Origin: Endomychus coccineus
Taxonomy: Eukaryota > Arthropoda > Insecta > Coleoptera > Endomychidae
Length of the DNA: 64,000 nt
Assembly (NCBI GenBank): GCA_958510875.1
Contig: OY294070.1
Location: forward strand, 12,887,631-12,951,630
Reading direction: 5' to 3'
The notes beneath the pieces were generated by a model. It was not told the DNA's origin and made no database searches. It was given only the letters and a program-made list of their open reading frames with translations. Below are positions 29,901 to 41,689 of the stretch, one piece after another. The translations under genes and the position numbers were made by a program. Position 1 is the first letter of the stretch, and each line of letters begins with the position of its first letter.

Positions 29901-32900
29901 AGAAATATTTTATATGAGGTTGACGTGGTAGTGTCAAAATGCAAAACGAATCAAACACCCAAATCGTTCCATGATAATTCATTTATTTATTTATTTCAAA
30001 GCTCAACGACAAAGTCATTTTACAGAGCGAGGTGGTGTATGTGTTACAACTAAAAACAGAATACATCAATAGAGCTGTAAATATAATTATACTACTATAT
30101 ACTATCATTTCAGATGGTAGCCAACTTGTAGAAATAAGATTTGATAGGAGAGATGCTAGTGGCAAATATATCTAACTGATCACCTATGCTGTTGCAAATA
30201 TTACTCATGTGGTACACCGGAGAATTTAATAAGATATTGGTTCTACCAGTAGGTTCATAAAAAGTAATGTTTCCACGCGATAATAAACTAGAAATATTGA
30301 CATTTAGTTCAGAAAGAAGGTGAGAATCACTAAGTTGGCTAGAAATTAATTTGAGAATAAAGAGTACAGACTGACAATCTCTACGGGACTACGGGACTAC
30401 GGGTACTTAGGCTAAAAACCGCATGTCTTTGAACTAACTGATCATGGGCTACACCTCTAAGAGGGTAGACTCTGCCAATTTTCAAGGGAAGTAGTTACAA
30501 GAATCTTCTCGAGTCTCCGAAGGAAATGATAATCGGGGGTCAGTCGACTTTTCCGAGACGGTGAAATATCTGGCAGAGGATTCGGTCTACAATAAATTAA
30601 GCTCAACATAAGTGGGAGAGGCCGCTCTCCCTTGAGCATCCTCTAGTTGTGCAAATGGAAATAGATTCTTGTCCTATTTTTGTCTCTGATATTCTGGTAG
30701 AGAGCCGTTGAGACATCCATCTGGTTGTCATACTATCTACTCATCGTTTAAGAATACTGTTTTATGAAATACTCATGTGGTACTATCAAGTCGATATGCA
30801 ACGTAAAATACCAAAATAAGACTGTGGATTTTATAATCCAAATCACGAAGCCCCTTAATGTGAATGGAGGTTAGATTAGGAAGTATGGGATTAGCTCAGC
30901 TTTAGGCTTAGGTTTCTTGCGAATGAACTGAATATTGATCCCTCTATTACCACCGTATGGTCTGTTATGGCTCCGTCTGATTATAGTTTACCCAACAAGT
31001 TCAGTATTTTTATAAGGCCTATAATTTTGCGGGTTGAGGTTTTGTTAAGATCTTTTGGTAGATGTGTCTTAACTAACATCTCAGACCTGATTCTTTCCCC
31101 GACTGACAATTTGCTCACTAGCTTACTAGATCATTATGGAAAATCTTCAGATTGATCTCCTTCAGTAAGAGGGGTTCAGTGCTTGAATATTATTCCGGGC
31201 ACATGACCTGCTTGGATTCGTCATCATAGCACCCATGATACATTCGCATTGAAACTTTAGTACAAGGAGAGATTATTCTATTATTCCGGATTATCAAATC
31301 TTGAGATGTTATCCAAGGTAAAACGATTCGGAGGCTATCATGTTTTTCGTGTTACAATGTGGTATCATACTCACCAATAGCTGGCCTGAAAATGCCAACT
31401 GGTAACCCAAATCCATCTTGCCTCACAATGTCTTCCGCCAATGCTTTTGTATATGTGTAGGTATTTGGCCATTTATCCAAGATACTGAAAACAAAAATTT
31501 TGATTGATGAGCTCATGTGTCAAAACGCTATTTTTGAAATTATTTCAACTTACCTTGGAGTAATACTTTCTAAAAGTTTTTCCGGGATATTTTCTGTGAG
31601 CAAAATCAATTTTTTACTATCTGTAGGCGAGGAGTAAACTCTTTCTTCGATGACGGTTTGAGGGCAATTGCAGTAGGCTGTGGATACGTGCATGAAGGTT
31701 TTCAAATTCGGCATGAGTTGCGCCATTTGCATCAGTTCTTGCGGTGCTCTTATGTTGATACGCACGGCCATTTTGAGTTTTTCGTCGAAACGGACTGTAG
31801 CAGCAACATGGAACACCACGGAAATCTGGAATTTCAAGATCGAAACGTTAAAATATAAAATGATTGATCGAGTAGGTGAGAAAAGCTAAAATGATATGCA
31901 GAACTATTTGTGATTGTTTTACAATTTCAAAAATACCTACACCAGCACAGTTTGTGAGTTCAAATTCTCGACAGAAATATCCATATTTTTCCGTTTCACT
32001 AATTCTTTATTAAAAAATAAAAAGTGGTGGCGGCGATTGCAGTCTCAATGCTTTATGGTTGGAGGTAAAACAATATAAGCTAATGTTTTTGAATCTCCCA
32101 CAAATATGTATTTTCGATATTCGCGCATTGTTGTACAGATTCTATCACCTGTTTGCTGTTGAATATAACCCCACCTACAAGGTGGCATTGAAAATAGTAT
32201 CTAAAAACACGTTAAACAACACTGTTTCAAATCGTATCTGCAGTTTTGACAGAACTTTGTTCCCGTACTTTTCTTTGTCGTTGTCGTGATCATAATTTCA
32301 TTCCCAATTTTCTTAAAATATCCCATCCCATAAATTCACATTAGTCCAAAAGGGTGCTAGTCTAGCTTTAATTCGGAAACGAATTAAGTATACTAGACGC
32401 GAGATTGATTCCATCAATATAACCCTCTTAGGAATTCAACTTGAAATTTAAAATACCCTTGAGCAATCCGATTGGTTGTTTCTCGACCGAATTACTTATT
32501 AGTCGATCAAATTCGTACTCTCAATTCCAAACGTCATATTCGTAAATGCAAAAGGCTTCTTGTCTTCCAATGCCTTCAGCACCAACCTTTCCTCTTGTAA
32601 ATACTGTGGTTAATTTATCTTCCCATACCCTTTCCGAAGCAGAACAATCAGCTCTATCTAAAGGTCCTAATTGCGTTCTCTCCCCAAAAATGTTCCTACG
32701 ACATCCATTATTTCTGCTGTAGAAGCATCCCTACATAAAGTTCCCCATCCCGCAACAGATGAAATTCGTTTCGAAACAACATTCCAACATTCCTAATCGA
32801 TTCTTATTTATCTTCCACATATTTTCTGTACGTGGGCAAGTTTTACGAGAAGTCCTCAGGAGCTGCCATGGATTCCCCACTTTCCCCGGTCATAGCTAAT

Positions 32901-35900
32901 ATCTTCATGGAAACTTACAAGGAAGATGCTATTGACTCATCTGTTCTCAAGCCGAAATGTTGGTTTAGATATGTCGACGACATTTTCGTTATTTAGCTAA
33001 ATGATCGCGAAAATCTTGTTCCATTCCTCAATCACATAAATTCATTACATCCCAATATCCTTTTCACCATGGAAGTTGAATCGAAAGGTCCACTCCCGTT
33101 CCACTTACACCGATGGATACCTGAATGGCCTTTATCACCACCACCACCACCTTGCCCAAAGGCAATCTGTCATGAACTTCTTGGTCCACAGAGCTGTAAA
33201 CTTATCCCAACCTCAATCCTTAAAATCAGAATTAAAACACCTTTCATCTGTTTCGTTATCAAATACTTTTTAGCATTGTAACATTAAAAAATCAATACAC
33301 TTCGCCTAAAATTTCAAATCAACCTGAGCCACAAGCCCCCCACTTGCTTTATCCAGTGCCTATCTTCCATATATTGACAATATAACTCATCAAATTTCTA
33401 AAATCCTCAAGAAGCATAATATTACTACTCGTTGTTCCACACTTCCAAAACTTTCTCAGTTCTACAAACCTATGAAAGGTCCACTTTGTTTATAGCATTT
33501 CCTATTCTTGCGGTAAAGTCTACATTGTTGAAACAGTTCGTACAGTAGCTACTCGTGTGAAAGAACATGGGCGCTGTACAATGCTTCTTCACCACATTGG
33601 ATCTGCACTCACGGAAAACAAGTTTGACACTGATCATCAAATCCTGTTCGAAAATACTAAAATCCTGGCCCGAGCCCCAAACTTATATCAGCGAAAAACT
33701 CTTGAAGCGATTGAAATCCTAAAACATCCAAACACTAAACCGTGACTCAGAATATTACCTTCGAAACATTTGGAAACCTATCCTCGAAAATTTCACTCCG
33801 CACATGATCACACAACGGCAGGATCAAGTGCCAGAACCACCGGAATAAAGGCACTGAAGATTTTTGTTATAATAAATACCGCTACAGAAACCAGAAGAAT
33901 CAAGTTCAGCCTCAAGCCTGCACTGAAGATGCCACCTGTAATGGTTGGAAAAACGTCGGACTATGTGCCTGAACTATGTGAAAATCTTGATTTCCGAAAC
34001 TCAAGAATAAATCCAACGATTGTTTTATAATTCCTTGTTCTACCCATGGCTCACCCTGTATCTTTAATTAACAAGCAATACATAGTATAATATGTGACAG
34101 AATTCCAATAACTCATCTTCATTCCAAATTGATATTCCAACGCGTCGGTGTTAAATACGTACAAGACTGTTTTCGGATTATTAATAGCTATCTTGGATTG
34201 CCTGTTGCATATTTATATCAAATTTCCTTGCATACATCAAGGTGGATTCTAATGTTGTAATACGATTGTTAATTAATTGGTGGTCACTAGCTAGGTCAAC
34301 TTAAATCGGAATTCCGCATCAAAAGAAGACAAACAAATTAGCAGCCTACTAATTCTAAATCGAAAGTTCTAGTTTAAATATAGATATTAGTTTACGCTCA
34401 TTCATGCCAATACATAATATTATTCATAGCTATATTTACTATTAACCGAGATTTAGTATGACTTCGGTATAAGAAATGAACTGACATTTTTTAAATTAAA
34501 TTTGAATTTCGATGACAATGGGTAAGTAATGACGTCATTGTATTCAGTGGCGGCTCGTGAACTTTTTAAGAGAGGAGGCTGGACATAAAACGTTTTTGTA
34601 AAAATATACTGTATTCAGCCAATTAATTTAACCTTTGCACAGCGACCGTACCAGCTACTTCAGTGACAAAATTAATTGTTGCCAAGCAAGAACCAACGTG
34701 GAAGTGTAGAGTTTCTCTTTGCAAAAAATTTTTTGTTCGTTTTTTTTTTTTGGATTTTTGATATTTTTCTTTTTTTTTGAAATTTTTCATATTTTCTTTT
34801 TTTTATAATTTTTATCAACTTTTTCTATATATTAACGGAATTCTACGGTCTTTAGTTTGCGAAAAATGATCAATAATATTATCATAAAATGTATCATTTT
34901 GTTTTAAGTGTTTTACTAAATCTTTTTCAATAGATATCAAACTAACATTGTATAAACGATTTTGGCCCATTGTATTTCCCATGTAAGTTTTAATTCGTTT
35001 GAGAGTAGAAAATGATCTCTCCACCGATGCCCGACGTGACAGGAATGGTGTCAAACAAAGCAGTTTATAAAACTGAGGTAAAACTTGTTGCAAATCATTG
35101 TCTATCATACATTTATCATATCGGCGTGAATGTCGTACTGGCCTAAAATATCTATATCCGAGTATACAACGCATAATTCATTGTGCAGTGCTATTTTATC
35201 AAAAAATTTATATTTTAGAACTAAGTTATCTGAAAGTGTATTGGGAAACTCTTTTGAAAAAGATTCGAAAAATCTTCTATTCGTCAAGTCGAAAAACTTC
35301 AATTCATGTAAATCGGAAAATCGAATCTCAATTTGACCTTTAATAGTATTTAAAATTTCATAAAAAAAGTTATTTATAATGTAGTTTCTTGTCCACCAAA
35401 TTATATGTTTTCCTCCTTTAACAATATTCTGTTTACCGGTTAATTTAAACTTAATACTCGATGTAATATGTTCCTGCGATTTTTCATGTCTGTCTATACC
35501 ACGAGCTAAATTTTTCAAATCATCATAACCCGAGTGCCCCCAACATGAAGTTGTATCAGATGTAAATAGCCAGCAATACCAGCAATATAATTTATTGTGT
35601 ACCTCAGATCCCGTTAACCAGAAATATTTTTTATAATTATCAGTATCAAATGATCGATTTTGAAACATACCTGACCTCACTAATCCTTTCAAATCCGGTT
35701 ATTTCTAAAAACACTTTTCTGTCATATGTTAATCCACTAAATGGATTTTCTAAGATCTCAGCAACTAAATCACTTCTCATTTTAACGTTTAATAACCAAA
35801 GAACTCTTTGTTAATAACTCACCGAACAGATAAATTATAACTTAACCTTACATCGCGTTGCGAAACAAAAACAATAACTGACGGAGCACGTGTCGCTGTC

Positions 35901-38900
35901 GCAGCAAGTATCGTATTTCATAGGACCGACCGAGTGCTTACGAGAAGCTAGCCTACGTAGAGTGTTGCCATATTCGCTGTTTTACCTTATTTGGCAATTG
36001 AACTGGTTGGAAAAACGGCAACTGTGTTGACCACACGTATTTAGCGTTTGAGATATGTATAGAATCTAGCCTCTGGCCACTGTTGCCAGATTAAAAATAA
36101 CTACTGAGAACGGGGAATTAATTGTAAAATTTAAAGAATTATCAGAGAAACAGGAAATAAAATGGAGAATGATCATTAAGATAAATTGGTGAGGAGGCTG
36201 AGCCTCCTTAGCCTCCTTCGAGGAGCCGCCACTGATTGTATTGTTTACCAGGAAACGTAAGCTGGGCACACTGCCAGAGATTACTTTCTTTGGAAAGGTG
36301 ATGCAACTCAAAGAGTCGGTGAAGTTTATGGGAGTAATCCTAGACTCTAAACTGACCTAGCGGGAACATCTCAAATATCGGGTGAAGAAGGCATCTGCGT
36401 CCTTCTGGGCGTGCAGGAGAGCTTTCAGAAGCTCATGAGGATTACAGTCAAAGATTCTCAGCGATTTTAAGTGAGGCAATCTCTAAATGCCACATACTAG
36501 AAACGAAACAAGATAGCTCCTCCCAAAATTCTCATCCCGAATAGAGGAGACTGGAGTAACGAAACTCTCACCATTCTGCCACCAGGTGGGCTCGTATGGT
36601 TCACAGATGGGCACAAGGTAGGTTATGCTTCTGGGACGATAGTGTACTTAAAAAAGTCGAAGATTACCGTCTCAGTGACTCTAGGCGTTTACTGTATATA
36701 TTTGCACAGACAGCCAACCGTCTCTGGGAGTTCTCAAATCACTCAGAGTCACATTAAGGCTAGTCAAAGAATGCAGAGATATATCAGCTGAACTAGCCAA
36801 GAGAAACAAAGATCAATTCAACTGGGTCCCTGGAGAGGCGGAAGAAACTGCCTCTCACATCCCGTTGGAATGCCCAGCATTACCATCCCTCAGGCACCGA
36901 CACTTTGGAGAATCAAAACTGCTCCCAGAAGAACTTATGGAAACCAGCGCTGGCAATATTCTGAGTTTCTGGCGGGCCACAAACCTGCTAGAATAGGTTT
37001 CTGATTACGGGGCGCACATTGGGCCCAACTAAGTGGCCTAAGTGCATTTGGAGGCTAAGTATCCTACCCTCGAACGATGATGAAGATAGTGATGACGTCA
37101 ATAGAAAAGTATACTCTCCAGAATTTTTCTGCAAAATGAACATTTGTCGAGATATGGCCACTCGAGATTTCCTAAAAGTGGGGGGGGGAGGAAGGAATGT
37201 GAAAGGTAGAGAAAAAGTTCAGGTGAATATATGATCGAAATACAAGTTTTTTCTCAAGTTCGTTTTGTCCCAGTTTTTTAGGAAACACTTGAAAAACCAG
37301 GCCCTTTCTTTGACATTGTAGCGCTTCAAAGCTATTTAATTGATAAAATTCGAAAAATTTATGTATATACGTTGAGTTCTTCTTAACAATTTTTTCCCTG
37401 AAATTTTTTTCCCTGAAGTTTTTTTAACATGCATTATTCCTTGTTACAGACAGTTTTTGCGACGACAAAAGTACTACATTTTTAGGAGGTACACTAAAAA
37501 ATGTCAGAAATTCGTAAAATAGTTCGGATTTGTATATATTATTGTAAAAAAAATATAAAATCTAAGTATTAAAGCCGTTTTTAGATGTTAAAACAAATTT
37601 TTAAACTGAAATAGTGGGAAATTTTCCCGGATTTTTTCTGAAATTCACGTTTTTCAATGAAAATAATTCATCATAACAAAATTACTGGTATGGGTCAATC
37701 AGATAGAATTACACAGGACCGTAAAACGAATAGCGTGGAAAAGGTTAGGCTATAAGAAACAAAGACAAAGACCATGATGGAAAAGATGGAAGTATGTAAA
37801 TTTGGCAGATCCGAAGTGAAGGAGAATTGAGCGTAGGAGAAGGATAGCCAAATATAGGAAACGTTGGGATAAAATAATCAAGCATAACTTTGTCGCCTAC
37901 TATCGAGTTTTTTCTCAGATAGACCACTCCATGTGGTGGTTGACGTAGTATCCTCCGATACTATAGCTATCAAAGCCGGGGTTTCACAGGGAAATGTCTT
38001 GGCACCAACTTAGTTTCTGCTCCATATAAACGATCTGCTGAAACTGACCATCTGCCCGTCTACAGCTTTGCAGATTATGGTACACTTCATACTGCTTTCT
38101 CATCTAGAGCCCCTATACCATCCAATGAAGCCAGATGACAGGTTGCCACAATTAATGGAGATCTAGCAAAGATTTTGAAATGGGAATCTGATAATCTAGT
38201 AGTTTGATGCAAGCAAAGCTTCTTCAGGAAGGCGGATTCCACAATCTTTTTGAATTTGCCATTTTATTGACTATTCTACATTATATGATCTATAATCGGA
38301 TCATGAAAAACATTTTCATGATAATGAACCTAAGCGTTCAATAATCTAACATGAATGAACTTGGGTAATGCCAAATGTAAATAAGTATAAGTTCTTGGGA
38401 AACCCGAAGTAATTAATAATTCTGATAGTATTATAAACCAGACTGGAAATAATGTATGTACATTATGATTCATATTTCCTATTTATTTTAATACCGTGTA
38501 ACTTTTGCTAATGATACTTAAAATTGTCGAAAACAGTAGAAACAATGTTTTGTTTCGTTCTTTCATATTAGCAATGTTTATGTTCAGTGGTTTGTGTGGA
38601 ACAAGCCTTTGGACATTTTTCATGAGAAAAATCAAGGATGCCGCTTCAAAATATGACAACACACGTCATATATCATGTACCGGAAGTGACACAAATAAAC
38701 AATGTTTCTAATTGATGGCTGGCCCGGCCTCCTAATATCTTGTTTTCCATGACACCCTTTACTTTTTTCATACATTAAATCAAATAAGCGTAGTTCGGCT
38801 ATCAGTTGTAAATAATCTCTGTCAATTCTAATGTATGCGTGATATTCACGTTATAATTTGTATTTTGTATTTTTCTTCACCGCCTCGATTCTCTCCTATC

Positions 38901-41057
38901 TACCTAATTGCGAAAAAAAAAACAAAGCTACCGTCCATTTTCCACCAAAAAATACTTTTCTTTGTGAGCATAAGAGACTTAAAACTGGCGACAGGACTCC
39001 TCACAGGATCCTGTCTTCTGAACAAACATCTACACTTAACGGCACTGGCTCCTCTCAGGCTACAATACCTCCGCAGCGCATACAAGCCGCCTGAGAACGT
39101 GAAAGACATCAGTCCATGCAGAATCATAGTCTTCCGCGATGCTTTAGGCCTGCTGGACTAAGTCTTGTATCAAGGAGCACACAATGGACCCAATCAAGCA
39201 GTCTAAGTGCTCTGGACTTGTACGTCCTCGTTCTGATTGATTGATTGAAGCTACAACTCAGTCAATATTCATCCTACAGAGAGAAGTGAAAATCCTTCCT
39301 TGCCTTTAATTTTAGTCATGACAATTTTCTTTATAGAATTTAAGGTCGCCGAGCTTTTAGGAAAATTGTTCGAAAAGTGCTTTCCTTCACCGAAAAATGT
39401 ATTACTTCAACCGTAAATAACTCAGTAAGGATGGACGAAAAAAGTATAGAGGATCCTATTTGTTTAGAATTCATTACTCTATTCGATCCTGGGATCATTT
39501 CAAATTTCAACATTTTCATTCACCCTAGAGAAAAGCCTACCCCTGGACGAAATCATAAATTCATTTTGGAACATCCCCTAAATCTTCCCAAAGTTTCATA
39601 AGAATTAATGGCATCTGGAACAATCCGGGGGTAAGAACCGTCGTTGACTGGATTGTGAGTATTATCCTGGTTTATAATCGCAAAGAGTCTCGTTTCAATC
39701 CAACTACTAAAACTTTACCTGACATGTGGTTTTCTCCGGTTGTAACTTCTATATTTAAAAATGGGACAAACTCGTTGCCGAAAATTATAGACCAATAAGT
39801 TTGATTCCAGTTTGTGCTAAAGTTAGGGAAAGACTTACTGTTGATCAACTTCTTCCTTTCTTACTGGACTCCACAGTTAAACCTGATAGCCTACATGGAT
39901 TATCACCAGGCAGGTCGACAACAACTAACCTGGACAGGAATCTGCCCATAGATGTAATCTACTTAGATTTCTCAAAAACCGCGTTCCTAAAACTAAGTTA
40001 TTAGCCAAACATGACTTTTTTAGAATCGGTGGGAAGCTGATTCGATAAATAGATTCATTTATATTCAACAGATCATTCTCAGTTCGAGTCAGTAGTTCCT
40101 TGTCCCAGTTGCATAATGTTTTCTCAGGTGTCCCACAGGGATAATTGCTCGGTCCCATCCTTTCTCAATATATACTTCAGACCTACCACGTTCATTGAGT
40201 TAACAGAATGAATTTTACGCTGATGATGGAAAGATATTTGCGAATATTTTTACGTATTATCGAGAACTTCAATCTGATCTATTCTTAGTGGAAAATGGTG
40301 TTCTGAATGAGATACCCCCTAAATTTAGATAAATGCACAATTTTACATCTTGGACATAACAATCTCAAAATTGTTTACACTTTAAGGGGAGGGTACTTAT
40401 TACTCCTGTTAAGTTAGCACGAGAAAACTACAAATCCACATCCCACCAGAACTGTCTATGTAACATAGTTTTCCTATCCTGGAATGGTCTACGTCTTTTG
40501 GATGGTTCTATTGTTCGTCCTACTTGAGTGACTTCATAACTAATTATTACATTTTATCTGCACTACATCATTTTTTTTTATCATTTACTACATTCTTCAG
40601 TTTTACTAGGTTCTAGAACCTCTCTCCTTTTCAAACATATTAATGATAAAAATAATAATAATAATAATACTTGAGCACGCACCTTTTCGATCAACATTTG
40701 ACGATCTTGGAGCGTTAGACCAACGTCCGGCAAACAGCAATCCCCTGCCACGCCCACGATCTTATGCCTGAATTTCGGGAATTCCTTCCTCAGTCTATCA
40801 AATAAAACGTCATCGAACAATTCGTCAATCCTCGAATGTAGATTCTTGCCCTTTTTGTTGCGTACAATCAGATAGATGGTGGATATTGTGGGACAGGAAC
40901 GCAGGAGTTTCTCAACGAGTACCTTGCCCAAGAAACCAGTCGCCCCTGTTATCAGCACGTTGGTCCCTGTGTAGAATTCCTGTATCGGAGATAATGCGAG
41001 TTCTGTGACGGTTGTGTTAACGTCGGCCACGTTGATCGTTTGTTTTGATTCGCGCAT
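26884..41057 (-). CDS. Fatty acyl-CoA reductase, complete
   Basis: Six exons join in frame: 41057-40683, 31825-31554, 31484-31375, 29892-29433, 27955-27698, 26986-26884 (1578 nt, 525 residues plus stop). Members of this family reduce long-chain acyl-CoA to fatty alcohol with NADPH, for waxes, pheromones or ether lipids, on ER or peroxisome membranes. Visible motifs: TGATGFLG at 37-44 (cofactor binding), VVFHVAATVRFDE, HVSTAYCNC, active-site YTYTK at 225-229, RPAI and the EPIAAWINNMYGPTG segment, then a FAR_C domain across exons 4-5. Hydrophobic segments lie near 375-400 and 498-520. Length is normal for insect members. The frame stays open from the 41057 Met up to the acceptor at 41082, so an upstream exon could extend the start. 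Which FAR paralogue it is cannot be told. Confidence 0.9.
27110..27395 (+). mobile_element. LINE 3' end (RNase H, ATTG-rich tail), copy A
   Basis: It encodes ECMKILAESAIRNKLQLVWA followed by PAHSD, the end of a LINE RNase H domain. Then follows a 3' tail with GCCTGCTGGACTG and AGACCCAATCAAGCGGCCTA, closing in short GATT repeats. Related tails are at 38960-39250 (plus) and 62669-62930 (minus). Confidence 0.65.
27698..27955 (-). CDS. FAR coding exon 5 (FAR_C)
   Basis: 86 codons with LMKVYRKIHR, DLKQLDWEEFF and ALTKWRR, typical of the FAR C-terminal domain. Phase 2 at both ends. Confidence 0.9.
28030..29240 (+). mobile_element. LINE reverse transcriptase fragments
   Basis: It reads AENYRQISLTPIEIKIMEYI, TDVIYLDSSKAFHKVF, SGVPQGSVIGSLLLLIYISD and SQYADDIPLYH in broken frames. 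Near 28965-29035 is a LINE tail sharing AAGACGCAGAGCACTCT with 59762. It fills part of the FAR intron between exons 4 and 5, in the opposite orientation. Confidence 0.75.
29433..29892 (-). CDS. FAR coding exon 4
   Basis: It begins VISTYKEPIAAWINNMYGPT, continues through VPVDMCVNSLIAA and a hydrophobic run (GYLFFIFFLHYLPALIVDGA), and ends phase 2 at AT/GTAAGT. Confidence 0.9.
29976..30700 (-). mobile_element. LINE 3' fragment with ATTT tail
   Basis: The minus strand ends in an (AAAT)n-type tail at 29976-29998, like the copies at 7719 and 58140. Short frames inside resemble the poorly conserved LINE C-terminus. It lies in the FAR intron between exons 3 and 4. Confidence 0.5.
30701..31374. other. 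FAR intron sequence, no feature seen
   Basis: A 62-codon plus-strand frame at 30967-31155 has no motif that I recognise. It is probably repeat-derived. Confidence 0.35.
31375..31484 (-). CDS. FAR coding exon 3 (active site)
   Basis: 110 nt encoding WPNTYTYTKALAED and GIFRPAI. The YTYTK motif is the catalytic Tyr/Lys pair of the extended SDR fold. Phase 2 in, phase 1 out; GTGAGT donor. Confidence 0.9.
31554..31825 (-). CDS. FAR coding exon 2
   Basis: It begins ISVVFHVAATVRFDE directly after MLIEK of exon 1, matching the family at the junction, and contains TFMHVSTAYCNC. It leaves at phase 2 (CCAAG/GTAAGT). Confidence 0.9.
32340..34030 (+). mobile_element. Penelope-like element, copy 2 (RT and GIY-YIG remains)
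   Basis: Same family as copy 1. At 32805-33000 it reads SSTYFLYVGKFYEKSSGAAM and WFRYVDDIFVI before a stop. At 33069-33270 an internal deletion follows MEVESKGPLPF. At about 33500-33745 fragments of the GIY-YIG endonuclease appear (KVYIVETVRTVATRVKEHGR across frames). The tail at 33923-33958 has a hammerhead-like core. Multiple stops and frameshifts make it a dead copy. It lies in the first FAR coding intron. Confidence 0.8.
34545..36234 (-). mobile_element. hAT-family transposon, internally deleted
   Basis: The ends are inverted (CAGTGGCGGCTC at 34545, complementary to GAGCCGCCACTG ending at 36234), with ATTGTATT on both sides (34537-34544 and 36235-36242), a perfect 8-bp target duplication. 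The minus strand encodes a TTF-type zinc-finger segment (YKKYFWLTGS, KLYCWYCWLFTSD, ARGIDRHEKSQEH; 35105-35780) and the hAT dimerisation C-terminus (LSRRASVERSFSTLKRIKTY; 34815-35174). The middle of the transposase is missing, as in ZMYM-like hAT proteins that lost their catalytic core. The clean duplication points to a fairly recent insertion. Confidence 0.92.
36235..37090 (+). mobile_element. LINE 3' part with RNase H, family B copy 1
   Basis: It reads VLFTRKRKLGTLPEITFFGK and VKFMGVILDSKLT (RT thumb), LVWFTDGHKVGYASGT (RNase H), then [24 protein letters not shown] text and a 3' tail (GGCGGGCCACAAACCTGCTAG) ending in GATGAT repeats near 37080. The closest copy in the window is 49420-51080. 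The hAT element lies at its 5' side. Confidence 0.75.
37680..38190 (+). mobile_element. LINE fragment, family C copy 1
   Basis: CCTACTATCGAGTTTTTTCT (37895) and TCTTGGCACCAACTTAGTTT (37998) match a second copy at 47640 and 47720 closely. They spell the RT region around a degenerate GVSQGNVLAPT motif. Stops are frequent. Confidence 0.6.
38505..38711 (+). other. unassigned 68-codon open frame
   Basis: It starts MLMILKIVENSRNNVLFRSF, has one hydrophobic stretch (FILAMFMFSGLCGTSLWTFF) and ends near a CxxxxxxNKQC pattern. No family is recognised, and chance is a likely explanation in this AT-rich intron. Confidence 0.2.
38960..39250 (+). mobile_element. LINE 3' end (ATTG-rich tail), copy B
   Basis: It reads ATGLLTGSCLLNKHLHLTAL and PPENVKDISPCRI, a LINE C-terminal zinc-knuckle region, then the same tail as copy A (CCTGCTGGACTAAGTCTTGT, CCAATCAAGCAG) ending in GATTGATTGATTG. 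Confidence 0.7.
39640..40260 (+). mobile_element. LINE reverse transcriptase fragment
   Basis: Broken frames read IPVCAKVRERLTVDQLLPFL, LSPGRSTTTNLDRNLPIDVI and YLDFSKTAF, then a degenerate FSGVPQG and YADDGK region near 40120-40230. It is similar in layout to the 28150-28820 copy. Confidence 0.65.
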
Positions 41058-41081
41058 CGTGTGTAGCTTGGTGTACAGACC
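40683..41081 (-). CDS. FAR first coding exon
   Basis: The acceptor CAG precedes 41081 and the Met used here is at 41057, leaving 24 nt that are either 5' UTR or coding from an earlier exon. It encodes the Rossmann start (NVLITGATGFLGKVLVEKLL) and runs to the GTGCGT donor at phase 0. Confidence 0.87.
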
Positions 41082-41680
41082 CTGAAACAAATAAGTAGGT
41101 CGTAAATGAAATAAAATAACTACGATGATAAGTTGTATGTTGACCTGCAATGGTATAACCATTAAATGGTACCAATGGACCCAAATGCATTTATTAAATG
41201 GTACTTTACGAGTAATACTTTGTGAGTACAGAGACAAATTAGTCGGAAGTAATATAAAAACAGTTATAAACAATTATTGTATTTAACTATTAACTTTCTA
41301 TATGATAACGTTCAATTCCCTCACAAGACATTATTACAAATTGAAATATGAGGAACAGATGTATTTACCATTTGCCTCATGCGTATTGGATTGACAAATA
41401 TTTCATGGTAAGTTGTAGATTATGTGACTTGAGTTAGTTTTTCTTTGTGTTTGCTGAACTTTGTATTGAAGATACTCAAATTTTGACATACCTATACTGT
41501 ATACAGGGTATCTAGTAAATGTACGACAAAAAAAGAAACGTGTGGCACTCGGGGACTGCCGCGGTAAAGCTATTGCATGGCACTACGCCACTGGAAAAAG
41601 TTGGGCAGAAAAACATCCACTACCCCTTCAAAATCTTCACGAATTAAAGTAAAAAAGAGTATCATCTTGATCTCTATGAA
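41082..41680. other. upstream of the FAR first coding exon
   Basis: It begins with a convincing splice acceptor (TTGTTTCAG on the minus strand), so 5' UTR exons should lie further right; none could be identified. Near 41500, TATACAGGGTATCTAGTAAA resembles the terminal repeat of a Tc1/mariner-like element, but no partner end was found. Confidence 0.35.
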
Positions 41681-41689
41681 GAGTATTCT

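Noticed and set aside
29706..30053. A 115-residue plus-strand protein
   Set aside because: It is antisense to FAR exon 4 and has no recognisable motif.
38505..38711. A small secreted peptide gene
   Set aside because: The hydrophobic stretch is internal, there is no cleavage site or family pattern, and frames of this size are expected by chance here.
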